A program made the position numbers and the translations under genes. This document shows positions 63,396 through 64,000 of a stretch of DNA of 64,000 bases, one piece after another. The notes beneath the pieces were generated by a model. That model saw nothing but the letters and a program-made list of their open reading frames with translations, was not told the DNA's origin and did no database searches. Every line of letters begins with the position of its first letter. Within the stretch, counting starts at the first letter, position 1. Source of the stretch: Bradyrhizobium sp. CB82 (GTDB lineage Bacteria > Pseudomonadota > Alphaproteobacteria > Rhizobiales > Xanthobacteraceae); contig NZ_CP121651.1 of NCBI RefSeq assembly GCF_029714405.1, positions 496,001 through 560,000 on the forward strand. Reading direction: 5' to 3'.

Positions 63396-64000
63396 ACTCT
63401 GCTTGGGCGCCGGGCAAGGTGAACTGAAAGGCAGCGCCGCGAGGCTCATTGACTTCCGCCCATAGCTTGCCGCCATGAGCATCGATGATGGAGCGGCATA
63501 TCGACAGCCCCATGCCGGTTCCACTGGACTTTGTGGTATAGAAGGCGTCGAAGACCTGATCGAGATGCGCCGAATCAATGCCAGGACCGGTATCGCGCAC
63601 GGCCACGCGGACGCCTGCCAGGTCTCGTTCGGTGGCGACCAACAGATCTCTCGCGCCCTCCTCGACCAACGCCATAGCCTCGGCCGCATTCAGAATCAGG
63701 TTGAGCAAGACTTGTTGCAACTGGACGCGATCTCCCAGAACCGGATCCAGTCCATCCGATAGGCGAGTCTGGACCGAAACGCCATTCCGGTTTGTCAAGC
63801 TTCGCGCCAGTACGATCACCTCATTGATCGCCGCGTTAAGATCGAAACGTTCCTTTCGCGGCGGCGCCTTTTTGATCTGATCGCGGATGCGGTCGATGAT
63901 ATCCCGGGCCCGGTCCGTATCACCAACGACACAGGCAAGCGCCTCCCTGACTTCGTCTAAATCCGGCGGCTGCATCTTCATGAAATTCTGGGCCGCCCGG
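63361..64000 (-). CDS. Sensor histidine kinase, C-terminal part (runs off the window)
   Basis: At least 213 residues. Includes the end of the dimerisation region (EALACVVGDTDRARDIIDRI) and the ATPase domain: N-box LLNLILNAAEAMALV, G1 VRDTGPGIDSAHLDQVFDAF, G2 SGTGMGLSICRSIIDAHGG. The frame stays open to the window edge, so the true start and sensor domain are outside. Similar to FixL/NodV-type kinases that pair with FixJ-like regulators such as 61326-61961. Confidence 0.88.
   Translation of the reverse strand, partial: RAAQNFMKMQPPDLDEVREALACVVGDTDRARDIIDRIRDQIKKAPPRKERFDLNAAINEVIVLARSLTNRNGVSVQTRLSDGLDPVLGDRVQLQQVLLNLILNAAEAMALVEEGARDLLVATERDLAGVRVAVRDTGPGIDSAHLDQVFDAFYTTKSSGTGMGLSICRSIIDAHGGKLWAEVNEPRGAAFQFTLPGAQAEFTTPPHASPRT

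Overview
The window looks like about 64 kb of a slow-growing rhizobial chromosome, most likely Bradyrhizobium or a close relative. The grounds are high GC, alphaproteobacterial hemA (ALA synthase), groESL with a CIRCE operator, several short Bradyrhizobium-type hypothetical proteins (three of them DUF6894-like), a class III adenylate cyclase with TPRs, and a dense load of IS110, IS1182, ISL3, IS91 and IS256 DNA. Everything is read by eye from sequence; no database search was run.

Region 1 (1-43 kb) is an accessory island full of nested insertion sequences. Surviving cargo: a LysR regulator with a perfect palindrome over its start; a decayed aldehyde dehydrogenase; a MacAB-like efflux operon whose adaptor seems to lack an internal block; a secreted amidohydrolase; a cupin; an adenylate cyclase; a Crp/Fnr regulator with a DUF6894 protein; a phage Mom-like DNA-modification protein; two secreted proteins; a P450-BM3-type self-sufficient monooxygenase with a membrane protein; and thioesterase, PIN-like and small hypothetical genes between fragments of SDR and IS256 genes.

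The IS elements show order. Three copies of one IS110/IS1111-type element (A) each abut the terminal repeat of a second IS110 element (B). Two identical copies of a third (C) abut both ends of an IS1182-like element in mirror orientation, giving a 4.4-kb palindromic structure. An ISL3 element sits inside an IS1182 copy with a visible target duplication. Elements A and C share structured 3' non-coding regions that could be their guide (bridge/seek) RNAs.

Region 2 (43-51.3 kb) holds groES and groEL behind a CIRCE operator, split by an IS1182-family element in the intergenic gap; then a transglycosylase, a frameshifted ardC anti-restriction gene and the 3' 50 nt of a tRNA-Arg(CCG). That tRNA fragment is the expected scar (att site) of an integrative element and may mark an island edge.

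Region 3 (51.3-64 kb) has almost no IS DNA and reads like ordinary chromosome: secreted and hypothetical proteins, hemA, an AaeAB-like efflux operon (winged-helix regulator, FUSC protein, DUF1656 protein, HlyD adaptor), a FixJ/NodW-type response regulator, a lone receiver protein and the end of a sensor kinase running off the window. A 12-bp motif is shared upstream of the two receiver genes.
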